A DNA stretch of 64,000 nt from JBBQXY01 sp051004815. Its GTDB lineage: Bacteria > Chloroflexota > Ktedonobacteria > Ktedonobacterales > Ktedonobacteraceae. Made by a program: the position numbers and the translations under genes. How positions within the stretch are numbered: the stretch's first letter is position 1; each line of letters starts with the position of its first letter. The notes beneath the pieces are model-generated. The model was not told where the DNA came from. It saw only the letters and a program-made list of their open reading frames with translations, and made no database searches. The stretch lies in assembly GCA_051004815.1 (NCBI GenBank), contig JBPCJY010000172.1:1-64000 (forward strand). Direction: 5' to 3'. Below are positions 9,359 to 18,393 of the stretch, one piece after another.

Positions 9359-11302
9359 TTGGCGAGGATACTCGACAGCATTGAAAGTCCAGTACAATTA
9401 CGTACGTTAACCGTGCCACAAATGCAGCAATTGGCGGAAGAGATTCGGCAGGAGATTGTCGAAAAAGTTTCGGTAAAGGGTGGACATCTGGCCCCTAACC
9501 TGGGAGTGGTTGAGCTAACGATGGCTCTTCATTATGTGTTTGATACACCCAAAGACTTGCTGGTGTGGGATATTGGGCATCAGGCATACGTTCACAAGCT
9601 ACTCACCGGTCGCCGTGACCGTTTCCATACAATACGCCAATTCGGCGGGCTTTCGGGCTACCTGCGGCGTGAGGAGAGTCCTTATGACGTATTTGGAGCC
9701 AGCCACGCCAGTACATCCATTTCGGCGGCACTGGGCCTGGCCGCCGCTCGTGACCTCAAAGGTGAACATACAAAAGTTGTCGCGATTATTGGCGATGGTG
9801 CCCTCACCGGAGGCATGGCCTTGGAGGCGATTAATAATGCCGGTAGCTTGAAGAAAAATCTGATCGTTGTGCTGAACGACAACGACAAATCCATCTCGGA
9901 TAATGTTGGCGCACTGCACCATTACCTTGGGAAGGCACGCCGTATGCAGACCTCCAAGAGCTATCAACGGCTGCGCGAGATGGCCAAAGGCTCCATTGTG
10001 AGACTACCGGTGGTAGGCGATAAAGCGCGTGAAGCGGCTGGTCGCGCTGAGACGAGCTTCAAGCATTTCGTGCTGCCTAGTAAGAGCGGCACAGTCTTTG
10101 AGGAGTTGGGTTTCAAGTTCTTTGGACCATTTGATGGTCATAATTTGCCGCTCATGTTGGATGTCTTCGAGAATATCAAGCAGATCGAGGGACCAGTCAT
10201 GGTGCAGGTCATTACCAAGAAAGGCAAAGGCTGGGAGTTCGCGGAAGAAGACTCCACCAAGTGGCATGGCCCAGGTGCGTTTGATTATACAACGGGCATG
10301 ATCAAAAAGAATGCTGGAGACCCCCCGACCTATACCGATGTCTTTGCCAACACGCTGGTAGACCTCGCGGAGCAGGATACCTCCATCGTAGGGATCACTG
10401 CCGCTATGGCTGAAGGTACTGGTCTCAAGAAAATGCACCAGCGCTTCCCTGAACGCTACTTTGACGTAGGTATCGCGGAGCAACATGCTGTCACCTTTGC
10501 TGCTGGCATGGCTGTAGCCGATATGAAACCCGTGGTAGCCATCTATTCAACGTTCATGCAGCGGGCCTTTGACCAGGTCATCCATGACGTTTGTATGCAA
10601 GATTTACATGTGGTGTTCGCGATGGATCGCGCTGGCATTGTAGGCGAGGATGGCCCTACGCAGCATGGCGTCTTCGATATTGCCTTTATGCGTCTCATTC
10701 CCAATATGAAGGTGATGGCTCCGAAGGACGAGAACGAATTGCGCCACATGCTTTACACTGCCCTCTATATGGATGGCCCGGTGAGCCTGCGCTACCCACG
10801 CGGCAAAGGCGTAGGCGTGTCCCTGGATAATGAACTACACAAACTGGAGATTGGTAAAGCGGAGCTACTCAGCCCGACCAGCCTTGAATTGGCGGAGCAG
10901 CAGGATTGCGCTATTCTCGCCTACGGCTCAATGGTGGCGCAGGCGGAGCTGGTAGCCCAGGAACTGGCGGAGGAAGGTATCAATGTCGCCGTGATCAATG
11001 CCCGTTGGGCCAAGCCGCTCGACGAAGAGATGATTGTGCGCCTCGCAAAAGGCACACAACGCCTTGTTACCGTTGAAGACCATGTCCTGGCTGGCGGTTT
11101 CGGTAGTGCCGTGCTGGAACTCTTAGAGCGTCAAGGTTTACATACCATCGATGTCCGGCTCATTGGCTGTCCCGATAAGCCCATCGAGCATGGAGCACCC
11201 TCCATCTTGAAAGAGTTACATGGCCTTTCCTCCTCGCATATCAAAGAGGTTGTGCATGAGATGTTACGCTCTACATCGAAAGGATATGAACTGGCTCATT
11301 AG
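9359..11302 (+). CDS. dxs: 1-deoxy-D-xylulose-5-phosphate synthase
   Basis: Dxs condenses pyruvate and glyceraldehyde-3-phosphate with thiamine diphosphate in the first step of the MEP isoprenoid pathway. The sequence has GGHLAPNLGVVELT near the start. The ThDP motif is GDGALTGGMALEAINNAG...NDN, and the transketolase-type second half includes GIAEQHAVTFAAGMA. I chose the TTG at 9359, six bases after GGAGG. It gives MARILDSIESP, the usual Dxs N-terminus, and 647 residues. In-frame ATGs at 9287 and 9326 lack binding sites. dxr and ispG of the same pathway lie further along this window. Confidence 0.96.
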   Translation: MARILDSIESPVQLRTLTVPQMQQLAEEIRQEIVEKVSVKGGHLAPNLGVVELTMALHYVFDTPKDLLVWDIGHQAYVHKLLTGRRDRFHTIRQFGGLSGYLRREESPYDVFGASHASTSISAALGLAAARDLKGEHTKVVAIIGDGALTGGMALEAINNAGSLKKNLIVVLNDNDKSISDNVGALHHYLGKARRMQTSKSYQRLREMAKGSIVRLPVVGDKAREAAGRAETSFKHFVLPSKSGTVFEELGFKFFGPFDGHNLPLMLDVFENIKQIEGPVMVQVITKKGKGWEFAEEDSTKWHGPGAFDYTTGMIKKNAGDPPTYTDVFANTLVDLAEQDTSIVGITAAMAEGTGLKKMHQRFPERYFDVGIAEQHAVTFAAGMAVADMKPVVAIYSTFMQRAFDQVIHDVCMQDLHVVFAMDRAGIVGEDGPTQHGVFDIAFMRLIPNMKVMAPKDENELRHMLYTALYMDGPVSLRYPRGKGVGVSLDNELHKLEIGKAELLSPTSLELAEQQDCAILAYGSMVAQAELVAQELAEEGINVAVINARWAKPLDEEMIVRLAKGTQRLVTVEDHVLAGGFGSAVLELLERQGLHTIDVRLIGCPDKPIEHGAPSILKELHGLSSSHIKEVVHEMLRSTSKGYELAH

Positions 11303-11322
11303 TTGAGACGTAGTCTATTATG

Positions 11323-11390
11323 CTGAGGTAGTATTGCCATTCTCTATAACCTTCTTTCTGAAATTATGGCAATGCTACCTCAGTTTTTTA
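11323..11390 (+). terminator. Rho-independent terminator after dxs
   Basis: An 18-bp stem with one mismatch pairs 11323-11340 with 11366-11383 around a 25-base loop. Six T follow. It lies between the convergent dxs and ABC ATPase genes. Confidence 0.75.
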
Positions 11391-11393
11391 TGT

Positions 11394-12092
11394 TCAACCA
11401 TGTACCACATCGTGTACCAGAGCGGAATCCACAATTTGACCATCACGCATCGTGAGAATGCGATTTGCTAGCTTTCCTACACTCAAATCGTGGGTCACGA
11501 CGACAAGCGTCTGCCCATTTTCGCGATTGAGGCGACAAAGCAAATCGAGAATATCTTGTGCCGTTTCGCTATCGAGGTTTCCCGTCGGTTCATCGGCCCA
11601 GACAATGGCCGGGTCATTCGTTAACGCACGGGCAATGGTCACGCGCTGGCGTTGTCCTCCGGAGAGTTCCGCCGGACGATGGCGTGCCCGATCAGATAAC
11701 CCCACCAACTCTAACATCTCTAACGCTCGTTTCCGCGCCTTTTTGCCAGGTATCTTTGAGACAAGCATGGGTAGCTCGACATTCTCTACTGCCGAGAGGA
11801 CGGGCAAGAGGTTAAAGTCCTGGAAGATAAATCCCATGTGGCGCGCACGGTAAGCTGTGCGCTCCCTATCGCTCAAATCACGCAGGTTATCCCCCTGGAT
11901 AAAGACGTTGCCTTCGTCTATAGAATCTAAACCGGAGAGGCAGTTGAGCAGCGTGGTTTTGCCACATCCGCTGGGTCCCATAATGGCGACCATCTCGCCT
12001 GGGGCAACCTCCATATCGATGTCTTTCAGTGCTTCTACGCGCAGTTGTCCATTGCGATAGATTTTCTTGACTTGTTGTGCCTGGATAATCAC
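11394..12092 (-). CDS. ABC transporter ATP-binding protein, LolD/MacB type
   Basis: This 232-residue ATPase belongs to the MacB/LolD/FtsE-like class, whose members energise lipoprotein, peptide or macrolide export or act as mechanotransmission systems. Walker A is GPSGCGKTTLL, the Q-loop region is GFIFQDFNLLP, the signature is LSGGQRQRV and Walker B is IVWADEPTGNLDS. The start is a GTG at 12092. No FtsX/MacB-type permease gene is adjacent, so the membrane partner must be encoded elsewhere. Confidence 0.88.
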   Translation of the reverse strand: MIIQAQQVKKIYRNGQLRVEALKDIDMEVAPGEMVAIMGPSGCGKTTLLNCLSGLDSIDEGNVFIQGDNLRDLSDRERTAYRARHMGFIFQDFNLLPVLSAVENVELPMLVSKIPGKKARKRALEMLELVGLSDRARHRPAELSGGQRQRVTIARALTNDPAIVWADEPTGNLDSETAQDILDLLCRLNRENGQTLVVVTHDLSVGKLANRILTMRDGQIVDSALVHDVVHG

Positions 12093-12485
12093 TTATGTAT
12101 AGCCTCGTTCTGCTATTTCCGATGGGAAGAATACAATGTTCTTGTCGCTCAATTTAATTCTATCATACTATACTCATGGATGTTACGACGACGGGTATCT
12201 TGATCCGTCGTATCTTCACGCCGAACGCTCCACACGGGTATGAGATGGAAGCTTCCAGGAAGAGATAGGATACCACACGAGCGAGATTTGGAAACGTCCT
12301 TATACTTAGTTATAACGAACCACACGGGCACCATCGCACGGACAGGCCGAGTGCATGAGGAATCAACCGTTCGTGGGTGCGTCCTTTTTGCGCTGCTCTT
12401 CGTCCTTTCTGCGCCGTTCCGGGAATCGGTGCGCAACTCTATCTAAAGGGAAGTGACACTTTCTTCAGCAGGAGAATTATACTAG
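12093..12485. other. Intergenic region, divergent
   Basis: This gap of 393 bases separates the minus-strand ABC ATPase and the plus-strand ice-binding-type gene. It must contain promoters in both directions. I could not single out a convincing -35/-10 pair. AGGAG 11 bases before 12486 is the ribosome binding site of the downstream gene. Confidence 0.4.
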
Positions 12486-13892
12486 ATGAAAAGATTTTCC
12501 AGGTTAAAAAGAGATATCGCTCTGACATGTGCCGTGCTACTATTTTGTGCTCTCGTTCTCTCACCGGCCACTCGCTTCCTCGTTCCTGCACATGCTCAAG
12601 GGACTCAACCCCCTCTTGGAACCGCTGGCAATTTCGCCGTGCTTGGTGCGAGTACGGTTACCAATACTGGTGCGACCGTGGTGACAGGTGATCTTGGAGT
12701 CAGTCCAGGGACTGCGGTGACGGGTTTTCCGCCCGGAATCGTGAACGGGACGAAACACATTACCGATGCGGTTGCACTGCAAGCGCAGAGTGACGTAGCA
12801 GTCGCGTATGTGGATGCTGCGGGACAACCGTGCGATTTTAATTTGACGGGCCAGGACCTCGGTGGCAAAATCCTCACGCCTGGAGTGTACTGTTTCTCGT
12901 CCTCTGCTCAATTGACCGGGCAGCTCAAGATCGACAGTCAAGGGAACCCCGCGAGTGTCTTTATCTTCCAGATTGGGAGTACCCTCACCACGGCGAGCAA
13001 TTCCAGTGTGTTGCAGATCAATGGTACTCAAGCATGCAATATCTTCTGGCAGGTTGGCAGTTCTGCGACCCTGGGAACGAACACTGACTTTTCAGGAAAC
13101 ATCCTGGCACTTACCTCTATCACCGCTACGACAGGTGCCAGATTCAACGGCAGCCTCTATGCCCGCACTGGGGCGGTGACATTAGATACCAACACGATTA
13201 CCCGATCTCCGTGCGCAGTACCCACACCGACAGCGACGCCGACAGTGGTGCCGCCTGGAACGCCGACAGTGGTGCCGCCTGGAACGCCGACAGTGGTGCC
13301 GCCTGGAACGCCGACAGTGGTGCCGCCTGGAACGCCAACTTCGACACCGACATCGGGACCATCAGGACCTCCTGGCTTGCCACCGACGGGAAGCGACCCT
13401 AATGGATCGTTCGCGTTCTGTCAATCAGCCCCCATTAAAATTGGCAACTGTGTCTGGCTCGATGTCAATGGGAATGGTATCCAGGAAGGACCCCGGTGAG
13501 CCATCCATAGCTGGAGTGACCGTCCATTTGTATTCAGCAGGTGGAACAACCCTGCTGAATACAGCTATCACAGATGCCTATGAGACTACTACTTCTCTGT
13601 CTCGTCCAATACACGCTATGTAATCAAACTGGACAATCCAGCCAATTTCACCTCTGGCCCGCTCAAAGGCTTCCAATTGACAGTTGCTAACCAGGATACC
13701 AGTACCCACAGTGCGGACTCCAAAAGCGTATTGCCTATGCCTGGCAATCCCATTGGGAGAGGAAATTATTCCCAGGTAACCCATAACACAGGAGCAATAT
13801 CATGCAAACATTGCGAAGCCACAGGTACGTTATTACTCTTACTTTCACCCTCTTATTCATCCTACTCAGCCTTCAACTTGGTGGATGGATAG
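12486..13892 (+). pseudogene. Ice-binding-like (DUF3494) surface protein with SdrD-like domain, two frameshifts
   Basis: As read, the frame stops at 13499 after 337 residues. It encodes a signal peptide ending near AHAQ and a DUF3494 ice-binding/adhesin domain (about 44-235, starting GTAGNFAVLGAS). Four VPPGTPTV linker repeats, an internal LPPTG (13377-13391) and the start of an SdrD-B/Cna-B-like domain (KIGNCVWLDVNGNGIQ) follow. The rest of that domain continues in another frame (DPGEPSIAGVTVHLYSAGG), then returns to the first (YYFSVSSNTRYVIKLDNP). An extra G near 13488 and a missing G near 13582 explain both shifts. The restored protein would have about 468 residues and overlap the sortase gene by 91 bases. 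It may be a sequencing fault or genuine decay. Confidence 0.75.
13237..13332 (+). repeat. Four perfect 24-bp tandem repeats
   Basis: Four identical 24-base copies start at 13237, 13261, 13285 and 13309. Each encodes eight residues of the TVVPPGTP linker between the ice-binding domain and LPPTG. Perfect identity suggests recent expansion or copy-number variation. Confidence 0.95.
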
Positions 13893-14452
13893 CGGGTCAG
13901 TTCTTTCAGACCCCACGATCAGCCAGACCGCTCGGTAGTCTTACGGGCGGCACACCCTCTCAAACTTCAGGAACAAGCGGATCAGTTGCTTCCCCAACTA
14001 CCGATCGACCAGGTTGGCACCTCATCATTCCCACTATCGGGGTCAATGCCTCAATCGAGCCAGTGGGAGTGTTGTCAGATGGCAACCTGGCAGTACCTAC
14101 CCAGCAGCCATGGGATGGAGTGGGCTGGTACAAATATGGTCCATATCCGGGATCTCATGGGAGTGCGGTTATCGATGGACACCTTGATCGGCCAGGAGGG
14201 TCGCCCGCAGTCTTCTGGAAACTGCGAAACCTCCATATTGGAGACATCATCACGGTCGTCAATGCGGGGGAAAAGCCATTGCATTTCCGCGTTATGAATA
14301 TGAAGTACTATGCGCCAGATCATGCCCCCTTGCGAACAATATTTGAAAATACGACGGGCACCTTCCTCAACCTGATTACCTGTGCTGGGCAGTGGATTCC
14401 CAACCAGCATCAAACCACCCTTCGCCTTGTCATCTACACCGCATTGGTTTAG
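13802..14452 (+). CDS. Class E/F-like sortase
   Basis: This transpeptidase of 216 residues is anchored by one N-terminal helix (about 9-30). A Ser/Thr/Gly linker precedes a sortase domain from about residue 70 (IIPTIGVNASIEPVG). The catalytic His lies in VIDGHLDRPGG, the Cys in LNLITCAGQW and the Arg in TTLRLVIY. The short domain and these signatures fit the class E/F type often called class F in actinobacteria and Chloroflexota. AGGAG lies seven bases before the ATG. The upstream surface protein, which carries LPPTG, is the obvious candidate substrate, although its motif is internal rather than C-terminal. Confidence 0.85.
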   Translation: MQTLRSHRYVITLTFTLLFILLSLQLGGWIAGQFFQTPRSARPLGSLTGGTPSQTSGTSGSVASPTTDRPGWHLIIPTIGVNASIEPVGVLSDGNLAVPTQQPWDGVGWYKYGPYPGSHGSAVIDGHLDRPGGSPAVFWKLRNLHIGDIITVVNAGEKPLHFRVMNMKYYAPDHAPLRTIFENTTGTFLNLITCAGQWIPNQHQTTLRLVIYTALV

Positions 14453-14467
14453 TTCAAATGATACATC

Positions 14468-15232
14468 TCACAACACAGGTGCCGCCGTGAGATAGATGGC
14501 CTCGGTACGGTTGCGAGCATGAAGTTTCTCAAAGATATTCTGGATGTGCTTGTGGACGGTTGACTCGGCGATGGCAAGTTCCTTAGCAATTTCGCGGTTT
14601 TTCCGCCCTTTGCGCATCAGGTCGAGAATTTCCAACTCGCGGTCGGTGAGTGGGCGTACTTTGCCTTGTTGATCGACCGACTGCGCAGTTGGTCGTTGGG
14701 GAATTTTATACGTTATCGGCGCAGGCTGAATAGATTGGGTGGACCGAGTGGAAATCGGTAATTGCTGAGCGAAATCTTGTTCCTGTCCCTGTTCTGCGTG
14801 CTGGACAGGTTCAAGCGTGCGCAGGTGAGCTAGCACCCGGCGGGTAAGCGCACGCGGCATACATAACTCGTCACGAGCCGCGCAGCGAATAGCATGAATG
14901 AGTGCCTCTGGTTCCACATCTTTCGTGACGTAGCCTATCGCTCCACGTTGCATAGCCTGGAAGGCATGATGTTCCTGGTGGGAGCCAGTGAGAATGACGA
15001 TGCGAGAATTGGGCGAGCAGACTAAAACACGCTCGGTCGCCTCTAAGCCATTACAACTGGGCATGTCTAAATCCATCAATACCACGTCGGGTTGTGTTTG
15101 CGCTGCTTGTTGCTCCGCCTCTAGCCCATCGCAAGCTTCCGCGACGACTTCCAGATCGCTTTCCTTCTCGACAACCTGGCGTATCACGCGGCGGATTAGC
15201 GCGTGGTCATCGGCAATTAAAATGCGTACCAT
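14468..15232 (-). CDS. NarL/FixJ-family response regulator
   Basis: This 254-residue DNA-binding response regulator has a receiver domain (about 1-120) with ILIADDHALIRR and phosphoacceptor Asp in VVLMDLDMPSCNG. A long Gln/Pro-rich linker (about 140-185) follows. The LuxR-type HTH at the C-terminus is LTDRELEILDLMRKGRKNRE, then AIAESTVHKHIQNIF. The linker is longer than usual. It is convergent with the sortase gene, with about 15 bases between the stops. No kinase gene is adjacent. Confidence 0.87.
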   Translation of the reverse strand: MVRILIADDHALIRRVIRQVVEKESDLEVVAEACDGLEAEQQAAQTQPDVVLMDLDMPSCNGLEATERVLVCSPNSRIVILTGSHQEHHAFQAMQRGAIGYVTKDVEPEALIHAIRCAARDELCMPRALTRRVLAHLRTLEPVQHAEQGQEQDFAQQLPISTRSTQSIQPAPITYKIPQRPTAQSVDQQGKVRPLTDRELEILDLMRKGRKNREIAKELAIAESTVHKHIQNIFEKLHARNRTEAIYLTAAPVL

Positions 15233-15316
15233 CTTTTGTACATACCCTTTCTATCTATTACACCCCTCAAAAATGAGATGGACGTATTACCATAAATATA
15301 TACACTGTACACTGTA

Positions 15317-15523
15317 CTACTGATGCCAAGAGGCAAGCGGCGATACTTTTCTGGTGGGCGTTTGTGCGATAAGGTGAATCTTACGCAGTTGGGGGTAGCG
15401 TTTGCGCGGATAACGTGCCAGCGGTGTTGGAGTAGGGGTAACAAAGAGGAGATTTCCCAGCGGCAGATGTGTGAAGGCATGCGGATAGAGGTATATACGA
15501 TGATGACGTATTCTCGGCAGCAT
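15317..15523 (-). CDS. Possible small basic protein
   Basis: An open frame of 68 residues (MLPRIRHHRIYLYPHAFTH...) is rich in Arg, His, Pro and Leu. It is preceded by a strong GGGAGGAGGA site about six bases before the ATG. I recognise no family. The binding site and the otherwise empty 600-base gap are the only support. The next gene on this strand is the NarL-type regulator 85 bases away. Confidence 0.35.
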   Translation of the reverse strand: MLPRIRHHRIYLYPHAFTHLPLGNLLFVTPTPTPLARYPRKRYPQLRKIHLIAQTPTRKVSPLASWHQ

Positions 15524-15622
15524 TGTTCTTCCTCCTCCCACTCCATTCCCTCACCGTGAGTATAGCCGATTTCTCTGTCTTTGGGAAGGGTCTCAGAAGA
15601 GGGAAAACGCGGCAAATTTTTC

Positions 15623-15837
15623 TTGCTAAATCAACCCTTTTGTGTTATACTTTCGAGTTAGCAGGAGGCATCTCCTGCGTATGTATGATTGCAGTAAAAT
15701 CATAGCATTAAGTACACACGCTTTCTGACCAGCGGAAGCCCTGGTACCCCTTCAATGTTTGTGGTAGGGTTCTGCCTTGGGGACCCTTGCGCTGGGATGT
15801 TAAGAAGAAAGCGGAGGATCAAAGGGAGGATCCGTTT
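15623..15837 (+). promoter_or_regulatory. rpsB promoter and leader with 5' hairpin
   Basis: TTGCTA (15623-15628), a 17-base spacer and TATACT (15646-15651) make a strong promoter. Transcription should begin near 15658, at a small hairpin (GCAGGAG...CTCCTGC, about 15661-15678). A leader of about 180 bases then precedes rpsB. A structured leader could allow feedback by S2, but I cannot identify a known S2-binding fold. Confidence 0.55.
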
Positions 15838-16728
15838 TTGGCAAATATTATCTCGATGAAGCAGCTTCTGGAGGCTGGTGTTCACTTCGGACATCAAACG
15901 CGTCGCTGGAATCCCAAAATGCAGCCGTTCATCTTTATGGATCGCAATGGCATTCATATCATCGACTTGCAGCAGACGGTCACGCGTCTCAATGACGCGT
16001 ATAAGTTTGTGGAGCAGCTCGTCGCTAATGGTGGGACTATTCTCTTCGTTGGCACCAAAAAGCAGGCCCAGGAGGCAGTGGCGGAAGAGGCCAAACGTTG
16101 CGGCATGTACTATGTGAATCAGCGTTGGCTTGGTGGCATGCTCACCAACTTCCAAACCATTCAATTGCGTATCCGCTACCTGCGTGAGCTTGAAGCCCGT
16201 CGCGACCGTGGTGATTTTGAACGATTACCCAAAAAAGAAGTCCAGCGCTTGACGGACGACATGAATCGCTTGGAGCGTATTCTAGGTGGCATCAAAGATA
16301 TGCGCCGCCTGCCGAATGCACTCTTTATCGTGGATACGCGTAAAGAACGCACCGCGGTTTTAGAGGCCCGCCGTCTGGAAATCCCCATCATTGCTCTCGC
16401 TGACACCAACTGCGACCCCGATGAGATGGATTATCCTATCCCTGCCAACGATGATGCTATTCGCGCCGTACGCTTGCTCTGCGCCAAGATTGCGGATGCA
16501 GCAGTGGAAGGACGCCGCGAACTTGAGGCCCGCCAGAAGGACGAAGAGCCGAAAGAAAGCGAGCTAGCAGAGACAACTACCCCACCCGAAATCACGGAAG
16601 CGGAACTGACAGCGGCTTCTGAAGCTTTACCTGCGGTTCCCGAAGCTTTACCAGTAGTTGAACCGGTGAGTGAGGAAGTCGTTGAGACTCCTGCTGAACC
16701 CGAATTGGTAGCCAAAGAGGCACACTAA
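15838..16728 (+). CDS. rpsB: 30S ribosomal protein S2
   Basis: S2 is a 30S subunit protein. The start is a TTG at 15838, eight bases after GGGAGG, giving MANIISMKQLLEAGVHFGHQ, the usual N-terminus. An ATG at 15856 lacks a site. The conserved core ends near residue 235. A Glu/Pro/Ala-rich tail of about 60 residues follows (296 in total), longer than in E. coli (241). It heads the rpsB-tsf-pyrH-frr-uppS-cdsA-dxr-rseP-ispG block. Confidence 0.96.
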   Translation: MANIISMKQLLEAGVHFGHQTRRWNPKMQPFIFMDRNGIHIIDLQQTVTRLNDAYKFVEQLVANGGTILFVGTKKQAQEAVAEEAKRCGMYYVNQRWLGGMLTNFQTIQLRIRYLRELEARRDRGDFERLPKKEVQRLTDDMNRLERILGGIKDMRRLPNALFIVDTRKERTAVLEARRLEIPIIALADTNCDPDEMDYPIPANDDAIRAVRLLCAKIADAAVEGRRELEARQKDEEPKESELAETTTPPEITEAELTAASEALPAVPEALPVVEPVSEEVVETPAEPELVAKEAH

Positions 16729-16743
16729 ATACAACACACGTAT

Positions 16744-16810
16744 GGCGGGAGGTAAGAGGTGGCCCCGGTAAAGCCCTGCTTTACTTTGGCCCTCCTGCCT
16801 CCCGCCTTTT
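16744..16810 (+). terminator. Hairpin between rpsB and tsf
   Basis: A GC-rich hairpin pairs GGCGGGAGG (16744-16752) with CCTCCCGCC (16798-16806), with further pairing inside, and is followed by TTTT. It probably reduces read-through from rpsB into tsf, which has its own promoter candidate. Confidence 0.65.
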
Positions 16811-16874
16811 CCTGTAACACACATTACCGTACATTTGTCAAGCACTCGGATACCAAAAAAATGGACAGAGGTCG

Positions 16875-16904
16875 TTGTACTTCCATTCATCATCTGAGTA
16901 GAAT
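16875..16904 (+). promoter_or_regulatory. tsf promoter candidate
   Basis: TTGTAC (16875-16880), an 18-base spacer and TAGAAT (16899-16904) lie about 33 bases before the tsf ATG. The position after the rpsB hairpin supports independent transcription of tsf and the genes below it. Confidence 0.45.
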
Positions 16905-16936
16905 AGAATAATGAGATTGAGGAGCAAAGACACGCT

Positions 16937-17533
16937 ATGAACTACGCTGCCACGGATGTAAAAAAGTTGCGCGATGAGACGGGCGCAACGCCTCTTGATT
17001 GTAAAAATGCGCTGATGACTGCTAACAGTTGGGAAGAGGCAATCAAGCTTGTCGAAGCCAGGACGGCTAAGAAAGCGGACAAAATGATGTCCGCCGACCG
17101 CGAGACCAAGCAAGGGGGCGTCTTCTCGTATATCCACCATAACAATAGCCTGGGCGTCCTGTTGGAGCTCAACTGTAACACTGACTTTGTCGCTCGCAGT
17201 GAGGCGTTCCGTCAATTGGCCAGTGACCTGGCACTGCAAATTGCTGGCGTTGCTCCTACCTATATCAACTACGAAGATGTACCGGCAGACGTTGTCGCAG
17301 CGGCACGGCAAGCTATCGAGGAAGACCCTTCTATGGCGCGTGTTCCCGAGGCGAAGCGTGAAGAGGTCATTGGCAACAAACTCAAGAAGGCCCTGGGCGG
17401 GCAGGTATTGATGATGCAACCATGGGTGAAGGACGATGCAGTGGTGGTTGGTGATCTTGTCAGCAAAACGATTGCTGAGACTGGCGAGAAAATTGTTCTG
17501 CGCCGCTTCAGCCGCTTTGAACTGGGCAAGTAA
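16937..17533 (+). CDS. tsf: Translation elongation factor Ts
   Basis: EF-Ts releases GDP from EF-Tu. The N-terminal UBA-like domain is VKKLRDETGATPLDCKNAL and the EF-Tu-contacting core includes LELNCNTDFVARSEAFR. At 198 residues it is the short form found in many thermophiles, cyanobacteria and Gram-positive groups rather than the 283-residue E. coli form. pyrH follows 31 bases downstream. Confidence 0.96.
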   Translation: MNYAATDVKKLRDETGATPLDCKNALMTANSWEEAIKLVEARTAKKADKMMSADRETKQGGVFSYIHHNNSLGVLLELNCNTDFVARSEAFRQLASDLALQIAGVAPTYINYEDVPADVVAAARQAIEEDPSMARVPEAKREEVIGNKLKKALGGQVLMMQPWVKDDAVVVGDLVSKTIAETGEKIVLRRFSRFELGK

Positions 17534-17564
17534 AGCGTAATGTCGCATGGGAGTACAAGGAAAC

Positions 17565-18320
17565 ATGTCTGAACAGACTTCATCCCTGGCATATCAACGT
17601 ATCCTGCTAAAGTTGAGCGGTGAGGCTCTCTGCTCTCGCCAAGGGTATGGCATAGACGCCGAAACCGTGCGCCGTGTCGCACTGGAGGTCAAGCGCGTCT
17701 ATGATCTTGGCGTGCAGGTGGCAATGGTCATTGGTGGGGGCAATATCTGGCGTGGGGCAGATGCCGCCGCGACGGGTATTGACCGTGCTACTGCCGACTA
17801 TATGGGGATGCTGGCGACGGTGATGAACTCGCTAGCTATGCAGGACGCAATGGAAAAATTGGGCATTGTGACCCGCGTACAGACGGCTATTGAAATGCCG
17901 CCTGTCGCCGAGCCTTTTATTCGTCGTCGTGCGGTACGCCATCTCGAAAAGGGGCGTGTCGTAATCCTGGCGGCGGGTAGTGGCAACCCGTTCTTTACAA
18001 CGGATACTGCCGCGGCTCTGCGTGCGGTCGAACTGAATGCGCAAATTTTGCTCAAAGCGACCAAAGTGGATGGTGTCTATGATGATGATCCCATGCGTAA
18101 CCCAAAGGCTCGTAAGTTCGAGGAATTGAGCTATATGCGGGCACTGAACATGGGGCTAAAAGTCATGGATAGCACCGCACTCTCACTGTGCAAGGATAAT
18201 CATCTTCCCATTGTGGTGTTCAACCTCAATCAGGAAGGTGCATTAGAGGGCATTATGCGCGGTGAGAAATGTGGGACGCTGGTTCATGAATTGACGGAGC
18301 CTCAGTGGGACGTAAGGTAG
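17565..18320 (+). CDS. pyrH: UMP kinase
   Basis: PyrH phosphorylates UMP to UDP. It is an amino-acid-kinase-fold hexamer unrelated to eukaryotic UMP/CMP kinase. The sequence has LLKLSGEAL, VIGGGNIWRG, DYMGMLATVMNSLAMQDAM and VDGVYDDDP. The ATG at 17565 lies five bases after AAGGA, giving 251 residues; an in-frame codon at 17547 precedes the site. It lies between tsf and frr as in most bacteria. Confidence 0.96.
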   Translation: MSEQTSSLAYQRILLKLSGEALCSRQGYGIDAETVRRVALEVKRVYDLGVQVAMVIGGGNIWRGADAAATGIDRATADYMGMLATVMNSLAMQDAMEKLGIVTRVQTAIEMPPVAEPFIRRRAVRHLEKGRVVILAAGSGNPFFTTDTAAALRAVELNAQILLKATKVDGVYDDDPMRNPKARKFEELSYMRALNMGLKVMDSTALSLCKDNHLPIVVFNLNQEGALEGIMRGEKCGTLVHELTEPQWDVR

Positions 18321-18393
18321 AGACGGCTCTTGTAGCCGCTCGGATGTTTAGCCGGGCACTCCTCTCAGGGTGCCTCTACGAGGGAGCATTACT

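Noticed and set aside
13211..13402. Repeat-rich frame (WNADSGAA units) in the 24-bp array
   Set aside because: An alternate-frame reading of the tandem repeats in the surface protein.
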